64,000 nucleotides of DNA from Nocardiopsis dassonvillei subsp. dassonvillei DSM 43111 (GTDB lineage: Bacteria; Actinomycetota; Actinomycetes; Streptosporangiales; Streptosporangiaceae). Within the stretch, counting starts at the first letter, position 1. The number at the start of each line of letters is the position of its first letter. Of the stretch, positions 17,174-25,661 are shown piece by piece. The notes under the pieces are model-generated. The model did not search any database. It was not told the origin of the DNA and saw only the letters and a list, made by a program, of their open reading frames with translations. The stretch is taken from positions 682,001-746,000 of the forward strand of contig NC_014211.1 of assembly GCF_000092985.1 (NCBI RefSeq), in the 5' to 3' direction. The position numbers were made by a program, and so were the translations under genes.

Positions 17174-17500
17174 CGGAACCACCCGCCGATTCCGCCGAAA
17201 AGCGTGTGACCAGGGGAGATCCGCGTCCCCGGCGCGTCATCGCCATCGTGCGGCTCCGGACACGGGAAGTCATCAGCCCCACAACAGGACAAACGTTCCT
17301 ATGGGGTCTATGATGTACGCCACCCCGGCCTTCGCCTCCTGTTCGGCCGGGGTTTCCGCTGGGGACACCATCCCCGTGGTCAACAGGGATCACCTGCTCC
17401 CGGATCCCGTCCACCGTGCCGGACCGCTCCGCCCCCGCGAGCCGAAGGCCGGTCTGTCGCGTGCCCGCGTACCGATTCGGACGGAAGGGTTTCCCGGCTC
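17174..17500. other. Intergenic region with a weak promoter-like stretch
   Basis: About 330 nt lie between the pseudokinase and the small membrane-protein cluster. A less G+C-rich patch near 17285-17312 includes CTATGAT, a possible -10 element for the cluster, but no matching -35 is clear. No gene is supported here. Confidence 0.35.
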
Positions 17501-18004
17501 ATGGGAGAGCTCCTGAGCACCATCCTGGCCATGGCCACGTCCACGCCGATCTACATGAACATCGTGGGCGGTGCGCTGGTCGGGGTGTTCTGGCAGTCCT
17601 ACCTCGACACCAGAATCGCCAAGAACGACTACGAGGCCCACCTCAGGGAGGCCCTGGCGAACGAGGCCTCCAGGGTCGCCAGACATGAGAGGTCCAGGAA
17701 CCTTCCGGCGTTTCTCCGGGTCGCCGACCTCGACAACATCTATCTCCAGAACGTCAACAGGGTCGCCACCACGATCCGGACCGTGGTGGAGAACAACGGT
17801 CAGCACCTGGCCAACCTGTGGTCCATTCCCTTTCACCGGGATGCGGTCAAGGAATTCCTCGGAAGGAAGCAGGGGAAATCGAGGGTGGACGCCTTCATGG
17901 ACGGATACACGCAATCGGCCCGTATGAACGGGATCAACGTGAACGGCAGGCCGCTCACCACAGCCTCGGGCGGCGCCGAGAACAAGAGGACGAGGCTGTC
18001 GTGA
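17501..18004 (+). CDS. Uncharacterised protein with N-terminal membrane segment
   Basis: This 167-residue protein has one hydrophobic segment near the N-terminus (about 8-31, IYMNIVGGALVGVFW) followed by a soluble, mostly helical region (NDYEAHLREALANEASRVARHERSR, NVNRVATTIRTVVENNG). The ATG has GGAAGGG upstream. The stop overlaps the next start (TGATG), showing translational coupling. No family is recognised. It opens a run of four or five co-directional genes for small membrane or coiled-coil proteins. Confidence 0.72.
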   Translation: MGELLSTILAMATSTPIYMNIVGGALVGVFWQSYLDTRIAKNDYEAHLREALANEASRVARHERSRNLPAFLRVADLDNIYLQNVNRVATTIRTVVENNGQHLANLWSIPFHRDAVKEFLGRKQGKSRVDAFMDGYTQSARMNGINVNGRPLTTASGGAENKRTRLS

Positions 18005-18513
18005 TGCTCCCCGCCGTGTGCGCGGCCGTCGTGGCCCTCTACGTCCTGAGGTTCCTGGTCACGGAGTCCACGGCGAGGTCGGGAGCACATCCCAGGACGC
18101 TGTCCGACTTCCGGGAAGCCCTGGACGACGCGCGTCGCGCCGAGATCCGTGAGAACGCCATCAGCTTCGGAAGGGCCGCGGTGCACGAGAAGACCCTGGT
18201 CCTGGACAACATGCTGGCGACCGTGAACTTCCGCGGACACGCCGGGGGCGGAGAGGCCTCCGCGGGGCTCGCCGACGACGCCGAGAGGCGGTTCGCGGAG
18301 TACTCGGACATGGTCGCCCGGTTGGACGGCGAGGTCGAGGAGGCGGTGTCCCGGGAGCGGGAGTCCTCCGCGGCGGGCCCCGTCGCCGGGTACGGCCCCG
18401 GAGCGGGTTCCGCGGGTCCCGGCGGGCGGGGGGCGCGGCTGGCCCGCACCGCCCATGTCGTCTGCATGGTGGCGCTGGCGTCGCTGGTCATCGCGGTCCT
18501 CCTCGCCGGATAG
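18004..18513 (+). CDS. Uncharacterised protein with membrane helices at both ends
   Basis: This 169-residue protein has a first hydrophobic helix at 1-18 (PAVCAAVVALYVLRFLV) and a second at the extreme C-terminus (VVCMVALASLVIAVLLAG). The charged helical region between them (FREALDDARRAEIREN, DMVARLDGEVEEAVSRERES) is followed by a Gly-rich stretch. Both ends in the membrane with a loop between is a hairpin topology shared with proteins at 19553 and 24001. The start is ATG 18004, coupled to the gene before; GTG 18001 is an alternative. Function is unknown. Confidence 0.7.
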   Translation: MLPAVCAAVVALYVLRFLVTESTARSGAHPRTLSDFREALDDARRAEIRENAISFGRAAVHEKTLVLDNMLATVNFRGHAGGGEASAGLADDAERRFAEYSDMVARLDGEVEEAVSRERESSAAGPVAGYGPGAGSAGPGGRGARLARTAHVVCMVALASLVIAVLLAG

Positions 18514-18558
18514 CGGTCGGCTCCGGCAGTACACACCGTCACATCCGGGAGAGGGAAG

Positions 18559-18846
18559 TTGTTCGAGTTCCTGTTCGGTCCAGGAGGGATGCTGGCCGGC
18601 GGCCAGGGCGCCGTGACGGCGGCTCTGGCCAACCTGGCCTTCGTGGCCGTCGCCGCGTACATCGCGAAGACGACCAAGAAGTACCTGAAACCCAAGGCGC
18701 GGAAGTCGGACCACTCCCTGCACGAGCTGTCCAGGGACGAGATGGCACGCGTCGAGGAGATCGCCCGCCAGATCAACACGGAGGTCTGGAAAGGCAGGAG
18801 TACCCCCTCACCGAGGGGAACGCGATGCGCGAGGGCGAGGCCGTGA
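18559..18846 (+). CDS. N-terminal part of a probably frameshifted membrane-anchored protein
   Basis: The frame starts at TTG 18559 after GGGAGAGGGAAG and encodes a hydrophobic segment (QGAVTAALANLAFVAVAAYIA), a basic stretch (KTTKKYLKPKARK) and a charged helix (SRDEMARVEEIARQINTEVWK). After about 18790 codon use deteriorates (GRSTPSPRGTRCARARP) and the frame ends at 18846. The adjacent frame has high GC3 from 18791 onward (QEYPLTEGNA) and leads directly into the next entry. A one-base loss in the AAA at about 18788 would explain both. As drawn, this is probably only the first part of a longer protein. Confidence 0.6.
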   Translation: MFEFLFGPGGMLAGGQGAVTAALANLAFVAVAAYIAKTTKKYLKPKARKSDHSLHELSRDEMARVEEIARQINTEVWKGRSTPSPRGTRCARARP

Positions 18847-19475
18847 CCCTGGAGGCGGGCACCAACCTGCTCATCGTCGAGCGTCAGATGCAGGTCGCCA
18901 AGGCGGTCGTCGACAACCTCCGCGGCAGGGGCGCGACGACCCAGACCTTCGACGACATGATGCGGCCCGGCGGCACCGTGCTGATCGGCCCCGTGTCACG
19001 GGGAAGGCCGAAGCTCTCCCCGCAGGAGGCCGCCGCCACCGTGCGGGCCGTCACCGCGATCCGTGACAACGTCGCGTTGATGGACGCGCACATGAGGGAG
19101 TCCTACGGCATCCTCGGCCTGGAGGTGAACGTCGGTGCCTGGGAGGCCATGGGGAAGGGCGGCCTCCCCGGTTTCCGGGAGTGGGTCGACGCCATCCTGG
19201 CCGACTACCCGAGAACCATCGCCGACATCGTCAGGAACAACGGTCTGGAAGCCGCGCAGGCGACCCTGAACATCCTCAAGGACACGGGTCACCTGTCCCT
19301 GCGCGGGGCGGCCCAGCGGGACGCGTACACGACCGTCAGCGAGGCGGCGCGCAGGGACGACAAGGCCCGGGAGGGCCGCGACCTCCCCGTCGCGGAGGCG
19401 GATCCGCGCAAGCTCGTGGACTCCCCCCGCAGGAACAACCCCGTCACCCGTGCCGTCAACCGGGTGCGCCGCTGA
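18825..19475 (+). CDS. Uncharacterised helical protein, probably C-terminal part of a split gene
   Basis: From ATG 18825 the frame gives 216 residues, mostly helical and charged: NLLIVERQMQVAKAVVDNLRGRG, LSPQEAAATVRAVTAIRDNV, PGFREWVDAILADYPRTIADIV, ending in a basic tail (NNPVTRAVNRVRR). There is no ribosome site at this ATG, and coding character extends upstream of it in the same frame to about 18791, over the tail of the preceding frame. The intact protein is therefore probably about 305 residues starting at TTG 18559. No family is recognised; the company of membrane proteins suggests a cytoplasmic domain tethered to the membrane. Confidence 0.68.
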   Translation: MREGEAVTLEAGTNLLIVERQMQVAKAVVDNLRGRGATTQTFDDMMRPGGTVLIGPVSRGRPKLSPQEAAATVRAVTAIRDNVALMDAHMRESYGILGLEVNVGAWEAMGKGGLPGFREWVDAILADYPRTIADIVRNNGLEAAQATLNILKDTGHLSLRGAAQRDAYTTVSEAARRDDKAREGRDLPVAEADPRKLVDSPRRNNPVTRAVNRVRR

Positions 19476-19552
19476 CATGGGGACGACTCCCGCACCGGCT
19501 TCCGGAGCCGCCGCCGCGCCGATCCCACAGACCCGTCCGGAGGAGCATCGGG

Positions 19553-20035
19553 ATGGACGTTGACCAGTTTGCCTTCTACGTGTTCTTCCTGGTGGCCGCG
19601 ACCGTCTTCGGCAACACGGTCCTGAGGCTCCGCCAACGCCGCCTGTACGACCCCGGGCTGCGGATCCGGAACGCGAGGGCCCGGCGCAGGCAGGGCGTCT
19701 CCTCCGCGGCGCTCCTCGCGGAGAGGGAGCTGGCCGACCGCAGGCAGCGGGTCGTCGGGGCCCTGGCGAGGGACGCGTCGGCGCTCTCCGGCCCCGCCGA
19801 GGCCGCGGAGGAGGACCGCCTGCGCCGTGAGCTGGAGTCGCTGCGCGAGGCCTTCGAGGCCCAGCGGGAGAGCGTCGCCAGGGAGCACGAGCGCATCGAC
19901 CGGGAGGCCGACGAGGAGCTCGCCCGGTACCGTCGGCGCCGCCGCACGGCTCTGGCCTGCGAGGTGGCCCTCCTGGCGCTGTCCCTGGCCGCGCTGGTCG
20001 CGCTCGTCGCCGCCGCCGCGCCGTACTTCCGCTGA
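19553..20035 (+). CDS. Membrane-anchored coiled-coil protein, both ends hydrophobic
   Basis: This 160-residue protein has an N-terminal membrane helix (about 6-24, FAFYVFFLVAATVFGNTVL) and a long coiled coil (about 85-132, EEDRLRRELESLREAFEAQRE through EADEELARYRRRRR). A C-terminal membrane helix follows (ACEVALLALSLAALVALVAAAA). The charged middle is probably cytoplasmic. The ATG has AGGAG upstream. It closes the plus-strand small-protein run; a strong hairpin follows. The topology resembles 18004-18513 and 24001-24495, although sequence similarity is not obvious. Confidence 0.72.
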   Translation: MDVDQFAFYVFFLVAATVFGNTVLRLRQRRLYDPGLRIRNARARRRQGVSSAALLAERELADRRQRVVGALARDASALSGPAEAAEEDRLRRELESLREAFEAQRESVAREHERIDREADEELARYRRRRRTALACEVALLALSLAALVALVAAAAPYFR

Positions 20036-20051
20036 GGCGCGGCGCGGCCGT

Positions 20052-20074
20052 CCGGGCGGCGGTCCGCCGCCCGG
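20052..20074. terminator. Bidirectional hairpin between convergent genes
   Basis: CCGGGCGGCGG and CCGCCGCCCGG are exact reverse complements separated by one base. They lie between the stop of the coiled-coil gene (20035) and the stop of nadE (20097). Confidence 0.65.
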
Positions 20075-20096
20075 TCAGCCGTCGGCCGTCACCGGG

Positions 20097-21848
20097 TCAG
20101 GCCAGCCACCGGCTGGTGATCGGCAGGCGCCGGTCCCGGCCCAGGTTGCGCTTGGTGATCTTGGGGCCCGGCGGGTACTGGCGGCGCTTGTGCTCGGCAC
20201 GGTCGACCAGGCGCACGACGTGGCGCACCAGGTCCGGGTCGAAGCCCGCGGCCGTCATCGCCGCGATCCCCTGGTCCGTGCCGATGTAGGCGTCCAGCAG
20301 TCCGTCGAGCACCCCGTACTCCGGCTGCGCGGGGACGGAACCGGGGGCGCCCCACCCGCTGACCGGGTTCCGACCCAGGGAGCGCTCCGGGATGGGCGGT
20401 GTACGCCCCGCGCGCGCGTCCTCGGTGTTGCGCCAGCGGGCCAGCTCCCACACCAGGGTCTTCCAGCAGTCCTTGAGCGGGGCGTAGGCCCCCACGGCGT
20501 CGCCGTGGTGGGTGCACAGCCCCGTCGCCAGCTCGCTCTTGTCGCCCGTCGCCAGGACCAGGTGCCCCTCCTCGCGGGACAGGGCCATGAGGAGCGCTCC
20601 CCGCGCCTGTGCCAGCAGGTTCCGCGTGCCGCCCTCGTCGGCGGCGGCGATCGTGGACTCCAGCGCGTCGAGCAGGTGGTTCACGGGGTAGACGCGGTTG
20701 GTGAGGCCCTGCCGCTTGATCAGCGCATCGGCGTCCTCCAGCGCCGCGGCGGTGGAGTCGCGCGCGGGCATGACCAGGGCGTGCACGTTCTCCGCCCCCA
20801 CGGCGTCGGCCGCGATCGTGGCGGTCAGCGCGGAGTCGGCGCCTCCGGAGACGCTCACCAGGACCGACGTGAAGCCGTTCTTGCGCACGTGGTCGCGGAC
20901 CCCCGTGACGAGGGCGGTGTAGACCTCGCCGAGGTCGCTCATGGGGTCTCGGCGGGGGGTCAGCACCGGCGAGCGCGTCCCGGGGGGAGGGGAGGGCCGG
21001 TCCGTGACCGCGTACCGGACGACCCGGAAGCCGTCCGCCCGCGCCGGCTCCTCCGGGGACTCCGCCGGGGGCAGGGACAGGTCGGTGACCAGCAGCGCCT
21101 CCTCGAACTGCGGGGCGCGGGAGACGAGGTCGCCGTCGGCGTCGACGACGAGGGAGTCGCCCTCGAAGACCAGGTCGTCCTGGCCGCCGGTCATGTTGAC
21201 GTAGCCGATGGCGGCCCCGATCTCGCGTGCGCGCCGCTGGCACAGCGCGAGCCGAACGTCGTCCTTGTGCCGCTCGTAGGGGGAGCCGTTCAGGGTGACG
21301 AGCATCCCCACGCCGGCGTCGGCGGCGGCGGTGACGGGACCCCCGTCCTGCCAGAGGTCCTCGCAGATGGCGAAGGCGACGTCGACTCCGTGCAGCCGCA
21401 GCACCGGCAGCGTGTCACCGGGGACGAAGTACCGGAACTCGTCGAAGACCCCGTAGTTGGGCAGGTGGTGCTTGGCCGAGACGAGGCGGATCCGGCCCCG
21501 GTGCAGCACGGCGAGCGAGTTCTGGGGGGCTCCCGAGGGCTGGCCGAACCGGGGGCCCGGGCCCTCGCGCCGGTTGAGGAAGCCGACGACCACCGGCAGG
21601 TGCCCGAGCCCTTCCGCGGCGAGGCGGTCGGCGAGATTGTGGGTGGCTTTTGTGGACGCGGAAACGAAACCGTCCCGCAGGGCGAGATCCTCGACCGAGT
21701 ATCCCGTGACGACCATCTCGGGAAACACGACGAGATGGGCTCCAGCGTCGCTCGCCTGACGAGCGTAAGCGACGACGCTGTCGCAATTACCTTCCAGATC
21801 ACCCACAGTCGGGTTGGTCTGGGCCAGAGCTATACGAAGTTTTACCAC
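20097..21848 (-). CDS. nadE: Glutamine-hydrolysing NAD+ synthetase
   Basis: This 583-residue two-domain enzyme makes NAD+ from nicotinate adenine dinucleotide, ATP and glutamine in the cytoplasm. The N-terminal nitrilase-type glutaminase has the triad Glu44 (FPEMVVTGY), Lys126 (SAKHHLPNYGVFDE) and Cys162 (AICEDLW). The C-terminal synthetase has the PP-loop SVSGGADSAL and ATGDKSELATGLCTHHGD. The start GTG 21848 has no clear ribosome site, so translation may be leaderless or the start may differ slightly. The two-domain length is normal for actinobacteria. It is divergent from the symporter across a 590-nt spacer. Confidence 0.95.
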   Translation of the reverse strand: MVKLRIALAQTNPTVGDLEGNCDSVVAYARQASDAGAHLVVFPEMVVTGYSVEDLALRDGFVSASTKATHNLADRLAAEGLGHLPVVVGFLNRREGPGPRFGQPSGAPQNSLAVLHRGRIRLVSAKHHLPNYGVFDEFRYFVPGDTLPVLRLHGVDVAFAICEDLWQDGGPVTAAADAGVGMLVTLNGSPYERHKDDVRLALCQRRAREIGAAIGYVNMTGGQDDLVFEGDSLVVDADGDLVSRAPQFEEALLVTDLSLPPAESPEEPARADGFRVVRYAVTDRPSPPPGTRSPVLTPRRDPMSDLGEVYTALVTGVRDHVRKNGFTSVLVSVSGGADSALTATIAADAVGAENVHALVMPARDSTAAALEDADALIKRQGLTNRVYPVNHLLDALESTIAAADEGGTRNLLAQARGALLMALSREEGHLVLATGDKSELATGLCTHHGDAVGAYAPLKDCWKTLVWELARWRNTEDARAGRTPPIPERSLGRNPVSGWGAPGSVPAQPEYGVLDGLLDAYIGTDQGIAAMTAAGFDPDLVRHVVRLVDRAEHKRRQYPPGPKITKRNLGRDRRLPITSRWLA

Positions 21849-22438
21849 GCCGGGAGCGTAGCGAACTAGTTAACATGGACGCAATATGTCACGTTTTTAT
21901 AACATAGCAAATTCAGAACGTGTTCAGATGATTGCCTAAAGCTGCGGGGGAACAAACTGGAGCGCGTTTTTCCCGGTGATCTGGGTCACAGGGGATTGCG
22001 GTGGCGGAGAGTCGGGGGGAGCACCGCCGCCGTCGGCCGGGACTGCTCCGCGGGCGCCGCCCGGGGGGCGAAGCCGCAGTTCACCGCCTGCCCGACGCGC
22101 TTTCGGCGGCGGTCGCGCCCCGTGTGTCGGCGTGGAGCGCGGCCCGGCGCGCCCGGCCGTGACCGGGCGGGGCGCCGCGAGGCGCGGATCATGCTCCGGG
22201 CTAAACGATCTTGCGGTTCGGGCCGTATTCCCGTTACCTAGTCGACGGCCCGCGTACACCCCGGGGCCCGGGTGATCCCGACCGGCGACGACCTCGGCGG
22301 AAGCGTCACCCTGTGTACCCGAGCCGTACGAGAAACGGCACACCCCACCATCATTCCCGCCCTGACCACAGCGGGCAACCTACCGGTCGCGGAGCGAGAC
22401 AACGCCGTCTCCGCCACGACGAAGGGAAGAGTCCCGCT
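21849..22438. other. Long divergent spacer between nadE and the symporter
   Basis: About 590 nt with no supported gene. The nadE side (about 21850-21960) is strikingly AT-rich for this genome, with GTGACA at 21893-21898 on the minus strand as a possible -35. On the plus strand TTGCGG (22211) and TTACCT (22234) at 17-nt spacing could be a symporter promoter, leaving a leader of about 190 nt. I looked for a glycine-riboswitch signature, often found before such symporters, and did not find one. Confidence 0.45.
21975..21990. promoter_or_regulatory. CRP/GlxR-type operator candidate
   Basis: GGTGA-TCTGGG-TCACA differs by one base from the CRP-family consensus TGTGA-N6-TCACA, which actinobacterial Crp and GlxR proteins also recognise. 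It lies 127 nt upstream of nadE and 449 nt upstream of the symporter start. Assignment is by consensus only. Confidence 0.5.
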
Positions 22439-23905
22439 GTGGACGCCATCCAAGCCGGGATCGTCGCCCTCAACGACATGTTCTGGGCCTACCTGCTGAT
22501 CCCCCTCCTCCTCATCCTGAGCCTGTACTTCACCGTGCGCTCCGGCGCCGTGCAGTTCCGCCTGATCCCCGACATGTTCCGCTCCATGCGGGGCGAACCC
22601 GGGCTGGCTCCCGACGGCAAGAAACCGATCTCCGGCCTCCAGGCGTTCGCCGTCTCCGCCGCCGCGCGCATCGGTACCGGCAACATCGCCGGTGTGGCCA
22701 CCGCGATCGCCCTCGGCGGTCCCGGCGCGGTCTTCTGGATGTGGGCCATGGCGCTGCTCGTCGGCGCCGCCAGCTTCGTGGAGTCGACGCTGGCCCAGCT
22801 CTACAAGATCCGTGACAAGGCCGGCTACCGGGGCGGACCCGCCTACTACATGCAGTACGGGCTCAAGTCCCGTTGGATGGGCGTGCTCTTCGCCGTCGTC
22901 ATCACCTTCACGTTCGGCTTCGTGTTCACGAGCGTGCAGAGCAACACGATCTCCGCCGCGATCGCCAACTCGGTCTCCACCGCCTCGGGCACCGGGACCG
23001 CGCCGGGCTGGCTCGCCTACGCCGTGGGCGCGGTGCTGGCCGTGTGCACCGCCGTGCTCATCTTCGGCGGCGCCCGGCGCATCGCCCAGGCCGCCACGGC
23101 GCTGGTCCCCGTCATGGCGGGCGTCTACATCCTCATGGGCCTGGTCGTCATCGTGATGAACATCGGCCAGATCCCCGCGATGGTCGTCGACATCGTCACG
23201 CACGCCTTCGGTCTGCGCGAGATCGCCGCGGGCGGCATCGGCACCGCGATCGTGCAGGGGATGCGGCGCGGGATGTTCTCCAACGAGGCCGGTCTGGGCT
23301 CGGCGCCCAACGCCGCCGCCAGCGCCGCGGTGAGCCACCCCGTCAAGCAGGGCCTCGTGCAGACCCTGGGCGTGTACTTCGACACCCTCGTCGTCTGCTC
23401 GACCACGGCGTTCGTCATCCTGCTGTCCGACCCCAGCTACACCGCCGAGGCCGGTCCGACGCTGACCCAGAACGCCCTGGAAACCAACCTCGGCCCCTGG
23501 GCGCTGCACCTGCTCACGCTGATCATCCTGCTGGTGGCCTTCACCTCGGTGCTCGGCAACACCTTCTACGGCGAGGCCAACATCGGCTACCTGACCAAGA
23601 GCCCCCAGGCCACGACCGCCTTCCGGGTGCTGGTCATCGTGGTGACCTTCCTCGGAGCCATCGGCTCCGGCGGCCTGGTCTGGAGCCTGGCCGACGTCAC
23701 GATGGGCGTCATGGCCGTGGTCAACCTCGCCGCGCTCGCCCTCCTCGCGCCGACCGCCTGCCGACTGCTGCGCGACTTCGTCGGCCAGCGCAAGCAGGGC
23801 AGGGACCCGCTGTTCACCAAGGACCTCATGCCCGACCTCACGGGCGTGGAGTGCTGGGAGCAGGAGGACATGGACCGCCTCAGGGGGAACCCCGCCGGGG
23901 TCTGA
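22439..23905 (+). CDS. Alanine/glycine:cation symporter (AGCS) family transporter
   Basis: This 488-residue membrane protein has about 10-11 helices. The family signature is present: LQAFAVSAAARIGTGNIAGVATA, FWMWAMALLVGAASFVES, GGPAYYMQYGL, the amphipathic GMRRGMFSNEAGLGSAP, and GNTFYGEANIGYL. It imports alanine or glycine with Na+ or H+. The GTG start has GAAGGGAAGAG at good spacing. The cytoplasmic C-terminus ends in an acidic tail (ECWEQEDMDRL). It is monocistronic, with a large hairpin after the stop. A CRP-type site in the upstream spacer suggests carbon-dependent control. Confidence 0.95.
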   Translation: MDAIQAGIVALNDMFWAYLLIPLLLILSLYFTVRSGAVQFRLIPDMFRSMRGEPGLAPDGKKPISGLQAFAVSAAARIGTGNIAGVATAIALGGPGAVFWMWAMALLVGAASFVESTLAQLYKIRDKAGYRGGPAYYMQYGLKSRWMGVLFAVVITFTFGFVFTSVQSNTISAAIANSVSTASGTGTAPGWLAYAVGAVLAVCTAVLIFGGARRIAQAATALVPVMAGVYILMGLVVIVMNIGQIPAMVVDIVTHAFGLREIAAGGIGTAIVQGMRRGMFSNEAGLGSAPNAAASAAVSHPVKQGLVQTLGVYFDTLVVCSTTAFVILLSDPSYTAEAGPTLTQNALETNLGPWALHLLTLIILLVAFTSVLGNTFYGEANIGYLTKSPQATTAFRVLVIVVTFLGAIGSGGLVWSLADVTMGVMAVVNLAALALLAPTACRLLRDFVGQRKQGRDPLFTKDLMPDLTGVECWEQEDMDRLRGNPAGV

Positions 23906-23932
23906 CCGTCCCGGACCCCGGTCCCCCTTCCC

Positions 23933-23965
23933 GGGGGTGTGGTGCCGACCCGGCACCGCACCCCC
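23933..23965. terminator. Strong bidirectional hairpin
   Basis: GGGGGTG-t-GGTGCCG pairs with CGGCACC-g-CACCCCC across a 3-nt loop, a 15-bp stem with one central T.G pair. It lies between the symporter stop (23905) and the convergent gene ending at 24001. Confidence 0.75.
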
Positions 23966-24000
23966 TCCCCGGGTGGAAGGTGGGCAGGAACCCGGTCCGC

Positions 24001-24495
24001 TCAGAGCACCGCCGCGACCGCCGTGCCCACCGCCGCGCCCGCGAGGAGCACGGCGGCCCCGGCGCACACGAGGTCCAGCAGCCGCGCGGTGGACCGCGCC
24101 CGGCCCGCACGCTCCCGGCGCTCTGCGAGGGCCGCGCGCGACCGCTCGACCGCCCGTCCCTCCTCGGCGTCCAGCCGGGCGAGGTCCCGGTCGAGGTCGT
24201 CGACCACCCGCACCGGACCGGGGAGGCCGTCGCCCGCCGCCCCGGGCGCTCCCGGGCGGACGCTCCCGCGCACCCGTGCCCCGGCCGTCTCCACCAGCGC
24301 GTACCGGCGCTCCAGGAAACCGCGCCGCAGCGCGTGCTCCTCCTCCTGCCCCTCCATGTCGAGCAGCGCCGACGGGTGGTCGAACCGGTGGCCCCGAACC
24401 CGCCGGACCGACTCCGCGCCGACCCGGACACAGACGGCCACGGCCACGACGGCGGCCAGCAGCGTGACCACGTCACCGGTGTCCAGAGCACCCAT
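24001..24495 (-). CDS. Uncharacterised membrane-hairpin protein, distal gene of the secretion-locus strand
   Basis: This 164-residue protein has an N-terminal membrane helix (about 7-25, VVTLLAAVVAVAVCVRVG) and a helical, charged middle (EEEHALRRGFLERRYALVE; RDLARLDAEEGRAVERSRAALAERRERAG). A C-terminal membrane helix follows (LLDLVCAGAAVLLAGAAVGTAVAAVL). ATG 24495 has GGAGGGAG upstream. It follows 24517-25272 closely and is the last gene of a long minus-strand series leading down from the secretion genes. Function is unknown; the hairpin topology resembles that of 18004-18513 and 19553-20035. Confidence 0.7.
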   Translation of the reverse strand: MGALDTGDVVTLLAAVVAVAVCVRVGAESVRRVRGHRFDHPSALLDMEGQEEEHALRRGFLERRYALVETAGARVRGSVRPGAPGAAGDGLPGPVRVVDDLDRDLARLDAEEGRAVERSRAALAERRERAGRARSTARLLDLVCAGAAVLLAGAAVGTAVAAVL

Positions 24496-24516
24496 GACCG
24501 CTCCCTCCTCCACGTC

Positions 24517-25272
24517 TCACAGCTTCCGGCCCGGGGCCCGTCCGCCCGTCCGGCGGACCCTCGCGGCGTCGATGCGCTGCGACAGCCCCTTGCGCTCCCG
24601 CACCGCCTCGGCCAGGTTTCCCGGGGCCTGAGCGAGCAGGTCGTGTCCGGACGCCGCCTTCCGGGTGAGCTCGCGGATCCGCTCCTCGTCGACGCGGCCC
24701 GCCCGGTCCAGGCGCCCCCCGAGGGACGCGGCCTGCTCCTCGGTGAACGCCGGGGTGTTCAGCGGACCGCTGATCCCGTCCTTCTGGCCGTTGACCCGGT
24801 ACCACTCCAGTTCCTGGAGGTGGCGCCCCAGCGAGGCGCCCGTCTCCCGCGCCGCGGGGCGCAGGCGTCCCGTGTCGATCGTCGGCCCCTCGCCGGTGTC
24901 GCGGAGCAGCCCGGCCTCCCCGAGGGAGCGGAGCAGCTCCCGGTGCCGGTCGAGGGCGGTGTTGAAGGACTGCGCCGCCCGCCGGGCCGTCTCGTTCGCC
25001 GCCGACTGCCGTGTCAGCAGGTCCTCGGCGTCGCGGTGCAGGGTCCCGGCCCTCCTCGCGCCCTCGGCCTCCACCCGCAGCCGCGGCAGCGCCGTCTCGG
25101 CCTCGCGCAGGCGCTGGTTGGCCGCGGTGCGGATCCGCTCCGCCTCCGCCCTGACGTGCTCCACGTGGGCCCGACCGCCCCGGCGCGCCTTCGCCAGGCT
25201 CCTGCGGAACATGAGGGAGGCGGTCACGAGCAGGGAGCCCAGCACCGCCCCGGCCGCGATCATCCACTCCAC
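24517..25272 (-). CDS. Membrane-anchored coiled-coil protein
   Basis: This 251-residue protein has one N-terminal membrane helix (about 4-21, MIAAGAVLGSLLVTASLMF). A long helical, charged region follows with coiled-coil character (VEHVRAEAERIRTAANQRLREAE, FNTALDRHRELLRSLGEAG) and a basic end (RRTGGRAPGRKL). GTG 25272 has a strong GGGGGGAGGAG site. It overlaps the end of the upstream gene by 13 nt, so expression is coupled. No known domain is recognised. It may be a structural or tethering component. Confidence 0.7.
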   Translation of the reverse strand: MEWMIAAGAVLGSLLVTASLMFRRSLAKARRGGRAHVEHVRAEAERIRTAANQRLREAETALPRLRVEAEGARRAGTLHRDAEDLLTRQSAANETARRAAQSFNTALDRHRELLRSLGEAGLLRDTGEGPTIDTGRLRPAARETGASLGRHLQELEWYRVNGQKDGISGPLNTPAFTEEQAASLGGRLDRAGRVDEERIRELTRKAASGHDLLAQAPGNLAEAVRERKGLSQRIDAARVRRTGGRAPGRKL

Positions 25273-25661
25273 GGGCTCCTCCCCCCGGAGTCCGTTCCGG
25301 ACGGGGCCGGACCCTCGGCACGGGGCGGGTCGAGGTCGGCCAGAGCCGCCCGGATCCGCCCCTCAGCCGCGTCGAGGTCGCGCCGGAGCCCGTCGAGGCG
25401 CTCCGGCGCCCCGTCCTCCACGGCCGCCTCCGACATCCGCGCGGCGGTGTCGGACAGCAGGTCGCGCCACGCCCACAGGTGCCCCGTGGACGCGCCGAGG
25501 TCCCTCGCACGCTCCAGCGCCCGGTCGGCGTCCGCCAGCAGGGCGTCCTCTGTCAGGCCGTCGGGCGGGTACACCCCCTGGGCCGTGTGGCGGCGGTTCA
25601 GCCCCCAGCGCGCGGCGGCGAGCAGGACCGCGGCCAGCGCGATCACCACGGCGGCGGTCAC
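25260..25661 (-). CDS. Small membrane-anchored protein of unknown function
   Basis: This 133-residue protein has an N-terminal membrane helix (about 2-18, TAAVVIALAAVLLAAAR) followed by a helical soluble region (LTEDALLADADRALERARDLG, ERLDGLRRDLDAAEGRIRAALADLD) and a disordered Pro/Gly/Ser tail. The GTG start is used; the stop overlaps the next gene by 13 nt, and this gene overlaps the one before by 4 nt. The tight overlaps indicate one transcript. No family is recognised. Confidence 0.67.
   Translation of the reverse strand: MTAAVVIALAAVLLAAARWGLNRRHTAQGVYPPDGLTEDALLADADRALERARDLGASTGHLWAWRDLLSDTAARMSEAAVEDGAPERLDGLRRDLDAAEGRIRAALADLDPPRAEGPAPSGTDSGGRSPWSG

Noticed and set aside
14714..17182. 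Long minus-strand frame opposite the first pseudokinase
   Set aside because: Composition is typical of an antisense frame; the plus strand encodes a full kinase-like and FN3 protein.
18785..18846. Programmed -1 frameshift as the preferred explanation
   Set aside because: No clear slippery heptamer with a downstream pseudoknot was recognised; a missing base is simpler.
21849..22438. Glycine riboswitch before the symporter
   Set aside because: The conserved core motifs expected for glycine aptamers were not found; the long leader remains unexplained.
22238..24067. Large minus-strand frame opposite the symporter
   Set aside because: It is rich in Gly, Asp, His and Val as expected for an antisense shadow of high-GC3 code, and has no ribosome site or domain.
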